A stretch of 64,000 nucleotides of DNA from the NCBI RefSeq assembly GCF_014202225.1, contig NZ_JACHGE010000001.1, forward strand, positions 849,320 through 913,319, in the 5' to 3' direction. Below the pieces are notes generated by a model. It ran no database searches and was not told the origin of the DNA. It was given only the letters and a program-made list of their open reading frames with translations. A program made the position numbers and the translations under genes. Positions 52,116 to 61,032 of this stretch are shown here, one piece after another. The DNA is from Algibacter amylolyticus (lineage in GTDB: Bacteria; Bacteroidota; Bacteroidia; Flavobacteriales; Flavobacteriaceae). Every line of letters begins with the position of its first letter. Within the stretch, counting starts at the first letter, position 1.

Positions 52116-53945
52116 ATGAAAAAGAAATTTATTAATATGAAAATCAAATATTTATTAGCTGTTGTAACAGTTATGTTAATAGCTTCGTGCGATAAGGATT
52201 TTTTAGAGCCTGAATCTATTTCAACATTCGATCTTGACTATATTTATTCAAATGTAGATGATGCTAGAAGTGGTGTAAATGCCATTTATAGATCTTTTAA
52301 CGAAGATGCTTTTAGATCTAGGCTATCAAATAATATGGCTGGTTGTACCGATATTGAAATAGGCTACCATAACGATGAATTTGACAATGGTAGACGTGAA
52401 ATTTGGAATTTAAATGCTCAAAGTTCTAATAACGACTTGAACATTGTTTGGATACACGCTTATAGAGCCATAAGAGATGCAAATATTGCTATTGAAGGTA
52501 TTACCAATAGTGGTAATTTAGAAGCTTCAGATGTTGTAGTAAGAAATACTTTTAACCAATTGCTAGGAGAGGCTTACACTATAAGAGCATATTGGTACAG
52601 CATGCTTACCTTTTATTTTGGCGATGTACCTTACACTACAGAGGCTCCTGTTGCTGGTGCTAATTTCTTTTTCCCAAAAACAAATAGAAATGTAATTCTA
52701 GCTAGTGAAATTCAAGCCTTAATCGATGTGGAAACAAACATGAAGTGGGCAGATGAATTGTCTAATGGTGTAGAGCAAGTAAACCGGGAATATACTTTGG
52801 GTATGATTGCTCGTTTAGCCTTACAACGTGGTGGTTATTATTTAACACCAAATCTAAGCATGGTGCGTGATGCTGATTATTTAGATTACTATGAAATAGC
52901 TAAAGAATACAGCGAGAAATTAATTGATTTAAAGGACAGAGAATTACCTTCAGATTATAAACAAATATTTTTAAATCAAAACATCTTTTTATCGCCTTTA
53001 AATCAAGAAATTTTATTCGAAGTACCATTTGCTGTAGGCGGTGGAGATGTAGGTTGGAATATTGGAATTAAAGTGGACGGTGGTAATGATGCAAAGCACG
53101 AATACGGGTCTAGTAACAATTTTATGGCAATGCCTGCAACATATTACATGTCGTTTAATAGCAAAGATAAACGTAGGGATGTGACCTGCGGTCTATTTAC
53201 CGTTACGGTGGAAGATACCTTGGCGCATGTTGGTGTCGATAATATTTCTCAAGGTAAGTGGAACAGACGCTTATTGCCAACGCCTCCAGGTAGACAGTCT
53301 GCCAAAGGTACGGGTATAAACTGGCCTATGATGCGATATGCCGATGTGCTATTAATGTTTGCTGAAGCAGAAAACGAATTAAATGGTCCTACAATAGAAG
53401 CGCAAAATGCGTTTAAAAGAGTGCGTCAACGCGCCTTTGATCCTGCCGATTGGAGCACAGAAGTAGATAATTATTTAGCTCAAGTATCGAGCTCTAAACA
53501 ATCCTTTTTCGATGCCATTGTAGATGAGCGAGCTTGGGAGTTTGGTGGAGAAATGATTCGTAAATACGAATTGATTCGTTGGAATCTTTATTCTGAAAAA
53601 GCAAAAGAAACAGTCGAAGGCTTAAAAAAATTAGCCGACGAAGCTTTTGCAGGAACGGGAACTGGTCCAGATTACATGTACTGGAAAACAGATGAAAATG
53701 GAGAGTTTGTAGTATTAAATCCAGATACAAAATTATTAGCTGCACCAGATGATTCTTGGATAAGGGAACCGTTTCTAATTGGGTTACACGACGATACAAC
53801 AACCTATTCGGAGTTTATTATAAACGATTATAATAATTATTATAATGGTCCAAAAGCTGGTGTTGCTAGGTACATTTTTCCTATTCCAGTTACTGCCATC
53901 GACAATAGTCAAGGGACATTAAGTAACGATGGCTATCAATTTTAA
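52116..53945 (+). CDS. SusD/RagB-family glycan-binding lipoprotein (second pair)
   Basis: 609 aa; lipobox LIASC. ATG at 52116 is 2 bp after the SusC2 stop; ATG at 52137 is an alternative that gives a shorter, more usual signal. SusD scaffold: NQLLGEAYTIRAYWYSMLTFYFG (split about 148-170), PMMRYADVLLMFAEAENEL and DERAWEFGGEMIRKYELIRWN near 480. Surface partner of SusC2. It is 76 residues longer than SusD1, with extra sequence in the last third. Confidence 0.94.
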   Translation: MKKKFINMKIKYLLAVVTVMLIASCDKDFLEPESISTFDLDYIYSNVDDARSGVNAIYRSFNEDAFRSRLSNNMAGCTDIEIGYHNDEFDNGRREIWNLNAQSSNNDLNIVWIHAYRAIRDANIAIEGITNSGNLEASDVVVRNTFNQLLGEAYTIRAYWYSMLTFYFGDVPYTTEAPVAGANFFFPKTNRNVILASEIQALIDVETNMKWADELSNGVEQVNREYTLGMIARLALQRGGYYLTPNLSMVRDADYLDYYEIAKEYSEKLIDLKDRELPSDYKQIFLNQNIFLSPLNQEILFEVPFAVGGGDVGWNIGIKVDGGNDAKHEYGSSNNFMAMPATYYMSFNSKDKRRDVTCGLFTVTVEDTLAHVGVDNISQGKWNRRLLPTPPGRQSAKGTGINWPMMRYADVLLMFAEAENELNGPTIEAQNAFKRVRQRAFDPADWSTEVDNYLAQVSSSKQSFFDAIVDERAWEFGGEMIRKYELIRWNLYSEKAKETVEGLKKLADEAFAGTGTGPDYMYWKTDENGEFVVLNPDTKLLAAPDDSWIREPFLIGLHDDTTTYSEFIINDYNNYYNGPKAGVARYIFPIPVTAIDNSQGTLSNDGYQF

Positions 53946-53966
53946 ACAACTTATATACTTATACAT

Positions 53967-55637
53967 ATGAAAAATAAAAGTAATATTTTCAATATAAAAA
54001 CGGTACTGTTTTTATGTTTGATCATTACCGTGTTTAATGCTTGCAGTAAAGATGATAATGAAACTTTTGAGAAAACACGTTTGTTTAGTCCTGTTCTTAA
54101 TGCTGGATTATTAGCAGAAGGTAATTCCATTATTGTTAATATGGGGAAACTAAAAGGTGCAGTTGGTTATACAATAGAGGTAAGTAGAGATACATTTCAA
54201 ACTATTGAATATACCGTTCCTGCTGATACTAATTATGTTAAACTTAATGAAAACAACCTAGGTGAAGAGTTGTTTTGGAATTCACTTTACCAAGTGAGAG
54301 CAACGGCTCATGATGCAGATCCTCAATACGACAGTAAAGTTTCAGATTTGGGAGGTGTAAGAACAGAAAGATTTCCTTCTATACTTAACGTACCAAAAAC
54401 TTTCGATGTTACAGATATTGCAGCTAGAGTAAGCTGGACACCATTAGGAGATGCTATTACAGGAATGAAGGCTTTTGCTCCAGATGATTTAAGGTTAGAA
54501 ACACCATTATTCCCTGAAACACCTGTTACAGAAGAAGAGTTTTTAGCAGGCGAAGCCATTTTTAACGGGTTAAGCCCCGAAACAGAGTATCAAATTGCCA
54601 TTTATAGTGGAACAGAACTTAGAGGATGGGTTAACTATACGACTAAAATAGCAGATATAGATCCTACAAGCCCTGGAGTTATAGATATTAGAGATAATGA
54701 AAATCCAGATGCGGTTTCAGATGCTGTTGCAGCTGCACCAAATGGCGCAATAGTTTTAGTAAAAAGAGGCGTAACTTATAATTTCCCAAGCGATAGATTG
54801 GATAAGTCTATAACCATTAGAGCAGCTTATGGTTTTGGAGAACAAAAAGCTAAAATAGTTACATCCGGTAGTTGGGATATCGAGGCAGGCTCTACAATTG
54901 ACCATATTCGATTTATCGATATGGAAGTTAGGGGTGAAGATTTTGGAGGCGATTATGTATTTAACACAAACAGAAGTGATGTTTATGTAGGAGAAATTCT
55001 GTTTGATAATTGCACCATGGGAACATTTAGAGGTCTTGTTAGAATTCGCGGAACCGTAGAAGTTGATAATTATAAAATTATGAACACTGTAGTAGATAGT
55101 ATTGGAGGATACGGTTTATTCACAACAGATACAAACCCGAGCGATCCGCCAACAGCACGTGTAAATAATATAGTGTTTTCTGGCAGTACGTTTAATAAAA
55201 TAGATACAGGAATTCAGTCAAGAAACAATTCACAATCCATTATTATCGAAGACTGTACGTTTGCTAACTTTATTAAAAATGGAGCAAGAATGTTTAGATA
55301 CCGTGGAGGCGATGGTAACGATAATGTTATTAATGGTATTAAAATTACCAATTCAATTTTTGGTCATTCATGGGATCAAGCAGAATCGGGTACTTATGGC
55401 ATGCAAGGTATTGCTCAAGGCTTAGCTAACACCAATTTCGAGTTACTTAATAATTACAGTACTACCAATTTCTCTTTTAGTGAAGGCACAGAGATTCCAG
55501 GTTTTCCAATTGGGAATTATACATCAACTCAAGAGGATTTATGGGTCGATACAGATAATAATGATTTTAACTTTAAAGATATAGGCTTTTTTGGCAAATT
55601 CAGTGCCGGAGCTCCTATGTGGCGTACTAAGTTGTAA
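53967..55637 (+). CDS. Surface lipoprotein with beta-helix (DUF5123/DUF4957-type)
   Basis: 556 aa; lipobox VFNAC near 23-27. The first about 230 residues look like two fibronectin-III-type strand-rich repeats (LKGAVGYTIEVSRDTFQ; AARVSWTPLGDA). The rest is a right-handed parallel beta-helix with repeated short strands (IDHIRFIDMEVRG, ILFDNCTMG, FSGSTFNKIDTG, IIEDCTFANF). This is the arrangement of the DUF5123/DUF4957 proteins of pectin loci, probably surface glycan-binding proteins; lyase activity cannot be excluded because of the fold. Confidence 0.8.
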   Translation: MKNKSNIFNIKTVLFLCLIITVFNACSKDDNETFEKTRLFSPVLNAGLLAEGNSIIVNMGKLKGAVGYTIEVSRDTFQTIEYTVPADTNYVKLNENNLGEELFWNSLYQVRATAHDADPQYDSKVSDLGGVRTERFPSILNVPKTFDVTDIAARVSWTPLGDAITGMKAFAPDDLRLETPLFPETPVTEEEFLAGEAIFNGLSPETEYQIAIYSGTELRGWVNYTTKIADIDPTSPGVIDIRDNENPDAVSDAVAAAPNGAIVLVKRGVTYNFPSDRLDKSITIRAAYGFGEQKAKIVTSGSWDIEAGSTIDHIRFIDMEVRGEDFGGDYVFNTNRSDVYVGEILFDNCTMGTFRGLVRIRGTVEVDNYKIMNTVVDSIGGYGLFTTDTNPSDPPTARVNNIVFSGSTFNKIDTGIQSRNNSQSIIIEDCTFANFIKNGARMFRYRGGDGNDNVINGIKITNSIFGHSWDQAESGTYGMQGIAQGLANTNFELLNNYSTTNFSFSEGTEIPGFPIGNYTSTQEDLWVDTDNNDFNFKDIGFFGKFSAGAPMWRTKL

Positions 55638-55655
55638 TTTAAACTAGTAAAATAC

Positions 55656-55700
55656 AAAGTGGATATCTAATGGAGTTTATACTTTAAGGTATCCACTTTT
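55656..55700 (+). terminator. Hairpin between the SusC2D2 module and the PL1 gene
   Basis: AAAGTGGATA (55656-55665) pairs perfectly with TATCCACTTT (55690-55699) across a 24-nt loop, with only a short T tail. Likely a partial terminator or processing site; the PL1 start is 21 bp later and no promoter is visible. Confidence 0.55.
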
Positions 55701-55720
55701 AATTTAAACGAATAAAAAAA

Positions 55721-57232
55721 ATGAAACTATATATTAACACATTCGTAATACTTTTTCTTTTTGCTGTTTCATGTAGTGAAAGTGCTCCAGGAGATGATAA
55801 AACAGAAGAAGAAGTTGAGGTTGTAGACCCTACTGAAGAAGAAGAGGAGCAAGAAGAGGAAGAAGAAAAACCTGTACAAGTAGATGAAGAAGCCTTTGCT
55901 TTTCCAGGAGCCGAAGGTTTTGGCATGCACACAACAGGTGGTCGTGGCGGTAAAGTACTATTTGTTACTACACTAGAGGATTATGGTCCTGGTAGTTTAA
56001 GAGAGGCTATTAATACAACAGGCGCAAGGTATATAATTTTCAAAGTATCTGGAACCATACGTCTGCTTTCCGAATTAAAAATAAAAAACGGAGATCTTAC
56101 AATTGCTGGTCAAACAGCACCTGGCGATGGTATTTGCTTAAGAAATTATCCCGTTACAATAGATGCCGATAATATAATTATAAGATTTTTAAGATTCAGA
56201 ATGGGTGATGAGGCAAAACAAGAAGGCGATGCTTTTGGCGGCCGTTTTCATAAAAATATAATAATAGATCATTGCTCCATGAGCTGGTCTACAGACGAAA
56301 CAGTTTCCATTTATAATAATGAAAACACAACGCTTCAATGGTGTTACATAACAGAAAGCTTACGTAATTCTGTTCACGACAAAGGAGCTCACGGATATGG
56401 TGGTATTTGGGGTGGTAAAAATGCATCATTTCACCATAATCTTTTAGCGCATCATGATAGTAGAAACCCGCGTTTGGGAGAATCAGCAGGATCGTCGTTC
56501 GCACTTACAGATTTAACCGATGTTAGAAATAATGTTATTTACAATTGGAGAGGTAATAGCGCTTATGGCGGAGAAGCTATGAATGTAAATATTGTAAATT
56601 GTTATTACAAACCAGGACCTGCAACTACAAAGAAAACTAGGATAATGGCTATTGATAAAAACAAAAATGAAGGCACCGATGTTTATGATATTTGGGGTAA
56701 GTTTTATATTGATGGAAATTATGTAGAAGGTAGTACGCAAACCACAGAAGATAATTGGACATATGGCGTTTATAATCAATATCATGGTAGCTATGGTACG
56801 GTTTCAGAAGAAGATAAAGCTGCCATGCGTATGGCAGAACCACATAATATTAACAACAATGTTAATACGCACACAGCAGAAGTAGCGTATAATAAAGTAC
56901 TTGCCTACGGAGGTGCGTCATATAAGCGCGATGCTGTTGATTTAAGAATTACTAATGAGGTAAAAAACACAACCTACACGTTCGATGGTTCTAATGGTAG
57001 TTCTAATGGAATTATAGATACTCAAGCCGATGTTGGTGGATGGCCAGAATTAAAATCAGAAACTGCTCCGGTAGATACTTCTGGTGATGGTATGCCAGAT
57101 GCTTGGAAAGAAAGCAAAAACTTAAAAGCAGCAGATAATAATTCTAATGGACATGATTTAAGTACAGGTTACGAAAATATTGAAGTATATATTAATAGTT
57201 TGGTGGCATCCATTACCGAGGGGCAAAAATAA
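55721..57232 (+). CDS. Pectate lyase, family PL1, with acidic linker, lipoprotein
   Basis: 503 aa. Lipoprotein signal (Cys near 18 in FAVSC), then an extremely acidic linker (about 26-52; more than half Glu/Asp) before the catalytic block AFPGAEGFGMHTTGGRGG. Beta-helix with LTIAGQTAPGDGICLRNYP, HHDSRNPRLG and a terminal DTSGDGMPDAWKE calcium-type repeat. The linker would hold the enzyme away from the surface. Polygalacturonate endo-lyase; cotranscribed with the PL1-CE8 gene after 9 bp. Confidence 0.92.
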   Translation: MKLYINTFVILFLFAVSCSESAPGDDKTEEEVEVVDPTEEEEEQEEEEEKPVQVDEEAFAFPGAEGFGMHTTGGRGGKVLFVTTLEDYGPGSLREAINTTGARYIIFKVSGTIRLLSELKIKNGDLTIAGQTAPGDGICLRNYPVTIDADNIIIRFLRFRMGDEAKQEGDAFGGRFHKNIIIDHCSMSWSTDETVSIYNNENTTLQWCYITESLRNSVHDKGAHGYGGIWGGKNASFHHNLLAHHDSRNPRLGESAGSSFALTDLTDVRNNVIYNWRGNSAYGGEAMNVNIVNCYYKPGPATTKKTRIMAIDKNKNEGTDVYDIWGKFYIDGNYVEGSTQTTEDNWTYGVYNQYHGSYGTVSEEDKAAMRMAEPHNINNNVNTHTAEVAYNKVLAYGGASYKRDAVDLRITNEVKNTTYTFDGSNGSSNGIIDTQADVGGWPELKSETAPVDTSGDGMPDAWKESKNLKAADNNSNGHDLSTGYENIEVYINSLVASITEGQK

Positions 57233-57241
57233 ATTAAGATA

Positions 57242-59482
57242 ATGATAAAAAAAGCATCTTTCTTAATCACGATTATTCTATTTGTCTGCCAATCAAGTTA
57301 TGCGCAAAGTTTAGCATTTCCTACAGCCGAAGGCTTTGGTAAATATGCTACCGGTGGTCGCGGTGGTATTATTTATACAGTCACTAATTTAAATGATGAT
57401 GGCGAAGGAAGTTTTAGAAAAGGCATATTAAAAAGTGGACCTCGAACAATTGTTTTTAATGTTTCTGGAACAATCGAGCTTCAAAAAAGTTTAGAAATTA
57501 ATAAAGGAGATGTAACCATATTAGGGCAAACGGCTCCTGGTAAAGGTATTACCATTAAAGGATATCCTGTTTTTATAAAGGGAGATAACGTAATACTGCG
57601 TTATTTAAGGTTTAGAATGGGCGATACAAACAAAGTTGAAGGAGATGCCTTAGGCGCTAGAAACACTAATAATGTTATTATAGACCATTGTTCAATAAGT
57701 TGGGGAACCGATGAAAATGCTTCTTTTTATAACAATACAAACTTTACGCTTCAGTGGTGCATAATTTCAGAAGCATTAAATAACTCTGTACACAGCAAAG
57801 GCGCACATGGCTACGGAGGTATTTGGGGCGGTGTTAATGCATCGTTTCATCATAATTTAATTGTTAGTAATAATAGTAGAAACCCTCGGTTTAGCGGGTC
57901 TTCATCAACAAAAAATTCAGAAAACGAATTTGTCGATTTTAGAAATAATGTGATTTATAATTGGGGTACTAATAGTATTTATGGTGGAGAAAAAGGCACA
58001 TATAATATCGTAAATAATTATTTTAAATCTGGGCCTGCTACAAAAGCATCAAGTGCTGGTAGAATAGTAAACCCGTATGCGCCGTATGGCAAGTTTTATA
58101 TTCATGGAAATTTTGTGAACGGTTATAATAATATTACCAAAACCAATTGGGATGGTGGTGTAAAATGCGATAATCCGTTAGATACAAAGTTAAACGCCGA
58201 AATTAATATATTCAACAATATTGAAACTCAAAACGCTAACGAAGCTTACTTAAAAGTTCTTAAAGAAGCAGGAGTTAGCCATCAAAGAGATGCTGTAGAT
58301 GTCAGGATTATAAACAACACAAAAGCGGGTACTGCCAATTATAAAAATGGGATTATAGATTCTCAAGATAACGTTGGGGGATGGCCACTTTTAAAAGTAG
58401 AAGAAGGACCGTTAGATTCAGATAAAGATGGAATGCCAAATGTTTGGGAGCTAGAAAACAATTTAAACCCTAATGTTAATGATTCAAATTTAAATACATT
58501 AGATAAAAAATACACAAACATTGAAGTTTACAGCCATTCGTTAAGTAATAATACTGCCGGTAACAAAAAAGTGATTAATGGTGAAAGTTACCATTTTATA
58601 GTTGATTCTAATGGAACTGGCGATTTTACAACGGTTCAAGAAGCTATAAATGCAGTACCGGATTTCAGAAAAAAGGAAACCAAAATTTTTATTAAAAACG
58701 GTGTTTATAAAGAAAAATTAGTACTTGCGGCTTCAAAAACAAATGTCACTTTTGTTGGAGAAGATAAAAGCAAAACCATATTAACCTTCAATGATTTTGC
58801 AAAAAAGCTAAATACATTTGGAGAAGAAATGGGTACTACAGGTTCTACATCGTTCTTTGTTTTTGGAAATGATTTTAAAGCAAAACATATAACTTTCCAG
58901 AATAGTGCAGGTGAAGGCAGTCAAGCCGTTGCTGTAAGAGTTGATGGCGACAGAGTAATCTTTGAAAATTGCAAATTCTTGGGCAATCAAGATACGCTTT
59001 ACCTTCATGGCGCTAAAAGCAGACAATATTTCAAAGATTGTTACATAGAAGGAACGGTCGATTTTATTTTCGGGTGGTCTACAGCATTTTTTGAAAACTG
59101 TGAGATTTACTGTAAGGAAAAGGGTTATATAACCGCTGCTTCCACTAATAAAGATACTAAATATGGTTTTGTTTTTAAAGATTGTAAACTATCAGGAAGC
59201 GCTTTAAAAAACACGTTTTATCTAGGGCGTCCGTGGCGCGACTACGCAAAAACCGTGTGGATAAATTGCTATATGGATAAGCACGTAAAACTAGAAGGTT
59301 GGCACAATTGGAATAAACAACATGCAGAACAAACTACATTCTATGCCGAATATAATTCGTTAGGACCAGGAGCTTCTAAAAATAGAGTAAAATGGGCCAA
59401 ACAATTAACAAAAAAAGAAAGCAAAGCATTCACACTAGAAAACGTGTTGGCAGGCTCAGACGTGTGGATACCTAAATTTTAA
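57242..59482 (+). CDS. Bifunctional pectate lyase (PL1) - pectin methylesterase (CE8)
   Basis: 746 aa with a signal peptide ending SYAQ near 22. Residues about 22-435 are a PL1 lyase (AFPTAEGFGKYATGGRGG, ITILGQTAPGKGITIKGYP-like, ending with DSDKDGMPNVWE). Residues about 450-746 are a CE8 pectinesterase (FTTVQEAINAVP, GNQDTLY with Asp584, GTVDFIFG with Asp607 and LGRPW). The esterase would free carboxylates for the lyase next to it in one chain. The frame is continuous through the joint, so it is a true fusion. Confidence 0.92.
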   Translation: MIKKASFLITIILFVCQSSYAQSLAFPTAEGFGKYATGGRGGIIYTVTNLNDDGEGSFRKGILKSGPRTIVFNVSGTIELQKSLEINKGDVTILGQTAPGKGITIKGYPVFIKGDNVILRYLRFRMGDTNKVEGDALGARNTNNVIIDHCSISWGTDENASFYNNTNFTLQWCIISEALNNSVHSKGAHGYGGIWGGVNASFHHNLIVSNNSRNPRFSGSSSTKNSENEFVDFRNNVIYNWGTNSIYGGEKGTYNIVNNYFKSGPATKASSAGRIVNPYAPYGKFYIHGNFVNGYNNITKTNWDGGVKCDNPLDTKLNAEINIFNNIETQNANEAYLKVLKEAGVSHQRDAVDVRIINNTKAGTANYKNGIIDSQDNVGGWPLLKVEEGPLDSDKDGMPNVWELENNLNPNVNDSNLNTLDKKYTNIEVYSHSLSNNTAGNKKVINGESYHFIVDSNGTGDFTTVQEAINAVPDFRKKETKIFIKNGVYKEKLVLAASKTNVTFVGEDKSKTILTFNDFAKKLNTFGEEMGTTGSTSFFVFGNDFKAKHITFQNSAGEGSQAVAVRVDGDRVIFENCKFLGNQDTLYLHGAKSRQYFKDCYIEGTVDFIFGWSTAFFENCEIYCKEKGYITAASTNKDTKYGFVFKDCKLSGSALKNTFYLGRPWRDYAKTVWINCYMDKHVKLEGWHNWNKQHAEQTTFYAEYNSLGPGASKNRVKWAKQLTKKESKAFTLENVLAGSDVWIPKF

Positions 59483-59558
59483 ACGAAAGCATAATTTGGG
59501 GTAGTTTATTTAATATTTTAAATAAATTATGCTAACAAATACAACTTTTGTATTTTTA

Positions 59559-59572
59559 TACAATCGATTACA
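59559..59572 (+). promoter_or_regulatory. Operator before the GH28 operon
   Basis: TACAATCGATTACA, 12 of 14 matches to TGTAATCGATTACA with a perfect right half, 15 bp before the GH28 ATG. The preceding TATTTTTA is only a weak -7 box and no clear -33 was found. Confidence 0.6.
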
Positions 59573-59587
59573 TTAAAGCAATAATCT

Positions 59588-61009
59588 ATGAAAATCATAT
59601 CACATTCTTCATTATATACATTAATTTGTTTGTCGGTAATTTTACTAGGCCTTAACTCTTGTAAAGAAAAGGAAAAAGCAGTAATCGATGTTTTTAATGA
59701 GGCAGATAAAATTATTAGTAGCATTAAGGTTTTAGAATTTCCAGATAACACATTTAATATATTAGATTTCGGAGCTATTGCAGATGGCGAAACCAATAAT
59801 TCACAGGCTATTAAAAAAGCCATTGGCGCATGTAATGAATCTGGTGGTGGTAAAGTTGTAATTCCACCAGGCAAATTTTTAACGGGTGCTATTTATCTTA
59901 AAAGCAATGTGAATTTACATTTAGAAGCAGGAGCCGAAGTGTTATTTTCAACAAGCACCGAAGATTATTTACCTGTTGTACACACCTCATACGAAGGTCA
60001 GGAGTTAATGAATTATTCACCTTTAATTTACGCTTACAAGGAAAAAAATATTGCTGTAACGGGTAAAGGAACCTTTAACGGTCAAGCGAGTAAAACCAAT
60101 TGGTGGCCTTGGTGCGGAGCCGAAAGATATGGGTATGTAAAGGGGGATCGCAACCAAAGAGATGAACATAATTTACCACGATTATGGGAAATGGCAGAAA
60201 GCAATATCCCTGTTTCCGAACGTGTATTTGGACCAGGACATCAACTGCGCCCATTATTTATGCAACCTTTTGAATGTGAAAACGTATTAATTGAAGGTGT
60301 AACATTTACTAATGCGCCGTTTTGGGTTATACATCCAATAAAATGTAATTATGTTAGAGTTGATGGAGTAACTGTTAATAGTCACGGACCAAATAATGAT
60401 GGTTGCGATCCTGAATATTCAAAAAATGTACATATTGTTAATTGTGTTTTTAACACTGGCGATGATTGCATTGCAATTAAATCGGGCAGAAATAATGATG
60501 GAAGGCGTGTTAACATTTCTAGTGAAAATATTGTTATTGAAAATTGCGACATGATAGATGGGCATGGTGGTGTGGTAATGGGAAGTGAAATTTCTGCAGG
60601 TGTTAGAAATGTGTTTGTTAGAAACTGTAAAATGAATAGTCCGGAGCTGGATCGAGCTATAAGGATTAAAACCAATACGTTACGAGGTGGTTTTGTTGAA
60701 AATGTTTATGTTAAAGACATAGAAGTTGGTCAAGTAAAAGAAGCGGTCTTAAAGATTAATTTATTTTATGCAATTTACGGTCCACAAGAAGGTGATTTCA
60801 TGCCTTCTGTTAAAAACATTCACCTAGATAATATTAATGTGAAAAACGGAGGTCAATACGGCGTTTTAATAAAGGGTAGACCACAAAGTCTTGTGAACAA
60901 TGTAACCCTTACTAATGTTCATATTCAGAATGTAGAAACTCCACTATCAGTAGAGAATTCAGAGCCAATTATATTTAAAAACACAAGTATTAACGGAAAA
61001 CAATATTGA
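59588..61009 (+). CDS. Polygalacturonase, family GH28, lipoprotein
   Basis: 473 aa. Lipoprotein-type signal (LGLNSC near 22), then the N-terminal block FNILDFGAIADGETNNSQAI and a right-handed beta-helix. Catalytic motifs: NNDGCDP (Asp271 and Asp274), GDDCIA (Asp292-Asp293), GHGG (His) and RIKTN. It hydrolyses polygalacturonate or its oligomers, probably from the end, on the cell surface or in the periplasm. It heads an operon with DUF4861, GH105 and GH43. A broken relative lies at 40081. Confidence 0.94.
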   Translation: MKIISHSSLYTLICLSVILLGLNSCKEKEKAVIDVFNEADKIISSIKVLEFPDNTFNILDFGAIADGETNNSQAIKKAIGACNESGGGKVVIPPGKFLTGAIYLKSNVNLHLEAGAEVLFSTSTEDYLPVVHTSYEGQELMNYSPLIYAYKEKNIAVTGKGTFNGQASKTNWWPWCGAERYGYVKGDRNQRDEHNLPRLWEMAESNIPVSERVFGPGHQLRPLFMQPFECENVLIEGVTFTNAPFWVIHPIKCNYVRVDGVTVNSHGPNNDGCDPEYSKNVHIVNCVFNTGDDCIAIKSGRNNDGRRVNISSENIVIENCDMIDGHGGVVMGSEISAGVRNVFVRNCKMNSPELDRAIRIKTNTLRGGFVENVYVKDIEVGQVKEAVLKINLFYAIYGPQEGDFMPSVKNIHLDNINVKNGGQYGVLIKGRPQSLVNNVTLTNVHIQNVETPLSVENSEPIIFKNTSINGKQY

Positions 61010-61032
61010 AACTAATTAACAAAATAAATATT

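Noticed and set aside
61006-61032. TTG start for the DUF4861 gene overlapping the GH28 stop
   Set aside because: The ATG at 61033 gives a standard lipoprotein signal, while the TTG adds nine polar residues in front of it.
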